Assembly (NCBI GenBank): GCA_905221605.1
Contig: CAJNDS010000924.1
Location: 693,212 to 757,211 of the forward strand
DNA: 64,000 nucleotides
Reading direction: 5' to 3'
Source: Symbiodinium natans
Taxonomy: Eukaryota; Sar; Dinophyceae; Suessiales; Symbiodiniaceae
The position numbers were made by a program, and so were the translations under genes. The notes under the pieces were generated by a model. That model was not told the origin of the DNA and ran no database searches. It was given only the letters and a program-made list of their open reading frames with translations. Positions 63,002-64,000 of this stretch are shown here, piece after piece (positions within the stretch are counted from its first letter, which is position 1; every line of letters starts with the position of its first letter).

Positions 63002-64000
63002 ATGTAGCACCCTGACACGGAGTATAGCAAACAACGCGCGAAATTGCCAACAAACAACGAAGTTGGGCTGCAGCCTATTCCCCTGGACCCTAAACCCTAA
63101 ACACGATCCATAAATGACAAACCTAACTCGAAACCCTAAACCGATGATAACAATAAAGTGGTAGCATCATGCTGCTGCGCGATAACTGCCTCGGCGAGGC
63201 CCCGCGAACAGAGTCAATCCGAAAACTTTTAGTAGTATCATATGACATGGATACTTATTAGTATGTGATACTACGCTATGTTTAGGCTCTCATACTATTA
63301 TCTTCGTATCTTCTTAAATGGCGATATTGTTATGTTCTTACTTGATTCGTGAATTCGAATATTATTATGGCAATGTACTGTGAAGTTGTAGCGATACTAC
63401 ATCTCTAAATTAGCACGCCATTGTGCTATTCTGTTGTGCCGATGAATATATGGTTATACGATTGCTGAATTAACAACTGTTGACATTCTGGGATTATTCT
63501 CGTTAAGCCGCTTGCTTCTCTAGTCTCATGCTGGGACGGTATATCCCCTGGCATGTGGACGTGATGTCCCTTCAGCGGCAAGCTTTCTCCTTGCCTGTTG
63601 CATGCTTTGAGCAGTGATGACTGGTGCCGATCGACTTTGCAAGAGGCTCGTACCCTAAACCCCCCCAAAAAGGGAAAAGGGCCTACCCTGGAATATTGTA
63701 CTACCCTACGATTTGCTGCAGGGAACAGTTGTGCACAGGCCTCCTGTGAAGCCCAAGGCAAGTCACCTACAACGCTTGCATGTCTCTGGGGCATGTGGGA
63801 TAGCCCTAAACCCTAAACTCTAAAAACAAAACCCTAAACCCTAAACCCTAAACCCTAAACCCTAAACCCTAAACTCTAAAACGAAATCCTAAACCTGCGT
63901 AGGGTTGTATAGGGACGCGTAAATTCTGACGGTTGTGTACAGGATTCCAAGTTGCATGAATTGCTTGAGTCGCAACACCCCAAACCTGTGTGGTTGTTGG
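63002..64000. other. Right-edge spacer, no supported gene
   Basis: 63230-63480 is AT-richer than its surroundings and carries an inverted pair AGTAGTATCA/TGATACTACG (about 63232-63285). A 122-codon minus-strand frame at 63426-63794 is open but unrecognised. CCCTAAA repeats with two CTCTAAAA variants lie at 63805-63895. Confidence 0.5.

Noticed and set aside
1-64000. Chromosome end or subtelomere because of the TTTAGGG content
   Set aside because: Arrays are short, in both orientations and inside gene introns, and there is no terminal one-orientation array at either edge.
1-64000. tRNA, rRNA or spliced-leader RNA genes
   Set aside because: No cloverleaf with an intact GTTCGANTC box, no rRNA stretch and no spliced-leader core was recognised by eye; a covariance-model search would be decisive.

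Overview
This window looks like a nuclear segment of a dinoflagellate, or a very close alveolate relative. Four things point that way. Genes are broken into short exons (about 30-100 nt) that I could join in frame only with GC-AG and GA-AG introns beside GT-AG ones. Nearly every intron acceptor reads AG|G. The telomere-type heptamer TTTAGGG/CCCTAAA occurs almost everywhere. A minus-strand fragment near the right end resembles the pore region of dinoflagellate-style voltage-gated channels. No tRNA, rRNA, spliced-leader or CRISPR sequence was recognised.

Layout. 1-1.1 kb: three minisatellites. 3.0-24.7 kb: three tandem plus-strand genes of the aquaporin (MIP) family. A is the C-terminal half only (2988-4928), B is complete in nine exons (6289-10319), and C has twelve exons over 13 kb with its start exon not found (11593-24739). 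24.7-28.6 kb: microsatellites and C-rich sequence. 28.6-39.8 kb: a thermonuclease (SNase-fold) gene with a secure core (34235-39057) and provisional ends. 42.6-49.1 kb: a complete nine-exon RsmE-type 16S rRNA m3U methyltransferase. 49.5-50.6 kb: a small gene ending in an excalibur calcium-binding domain. 51-61.6 kb: a gene-free block of satellites. 62.1-63.0 kb: two minus-strand exons of an ion-channel-like gene with an apparent one-base frameshift.

The genes do not form one pathway. The aquaporins are a tandem paralogous cluster. RsmE acts on bacterial-type ribosomes, so an organellar role is likely. The nuclease and the excalibur protein belong to families often linked in bacteria, but here RsmE lies between them.

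The most striking feature is how introns and spacers are built. They carry TTTAGGG or CCCTAAA arrays in both orientations, several 7-, 9- and 10-bp variants of the array, and at least eight families of short terminal-inverted-repeat elements. Many telomere-type arrays sit between short direct duplications of the flanking DNA (5 to about 32 bp), sometimes duplicating the start of an exon. This suggests capture of telomere repeats during repair of staggered breaks, acting as a source of intron growth. All exon joins were read by eye; no alignment or transcript data were available.
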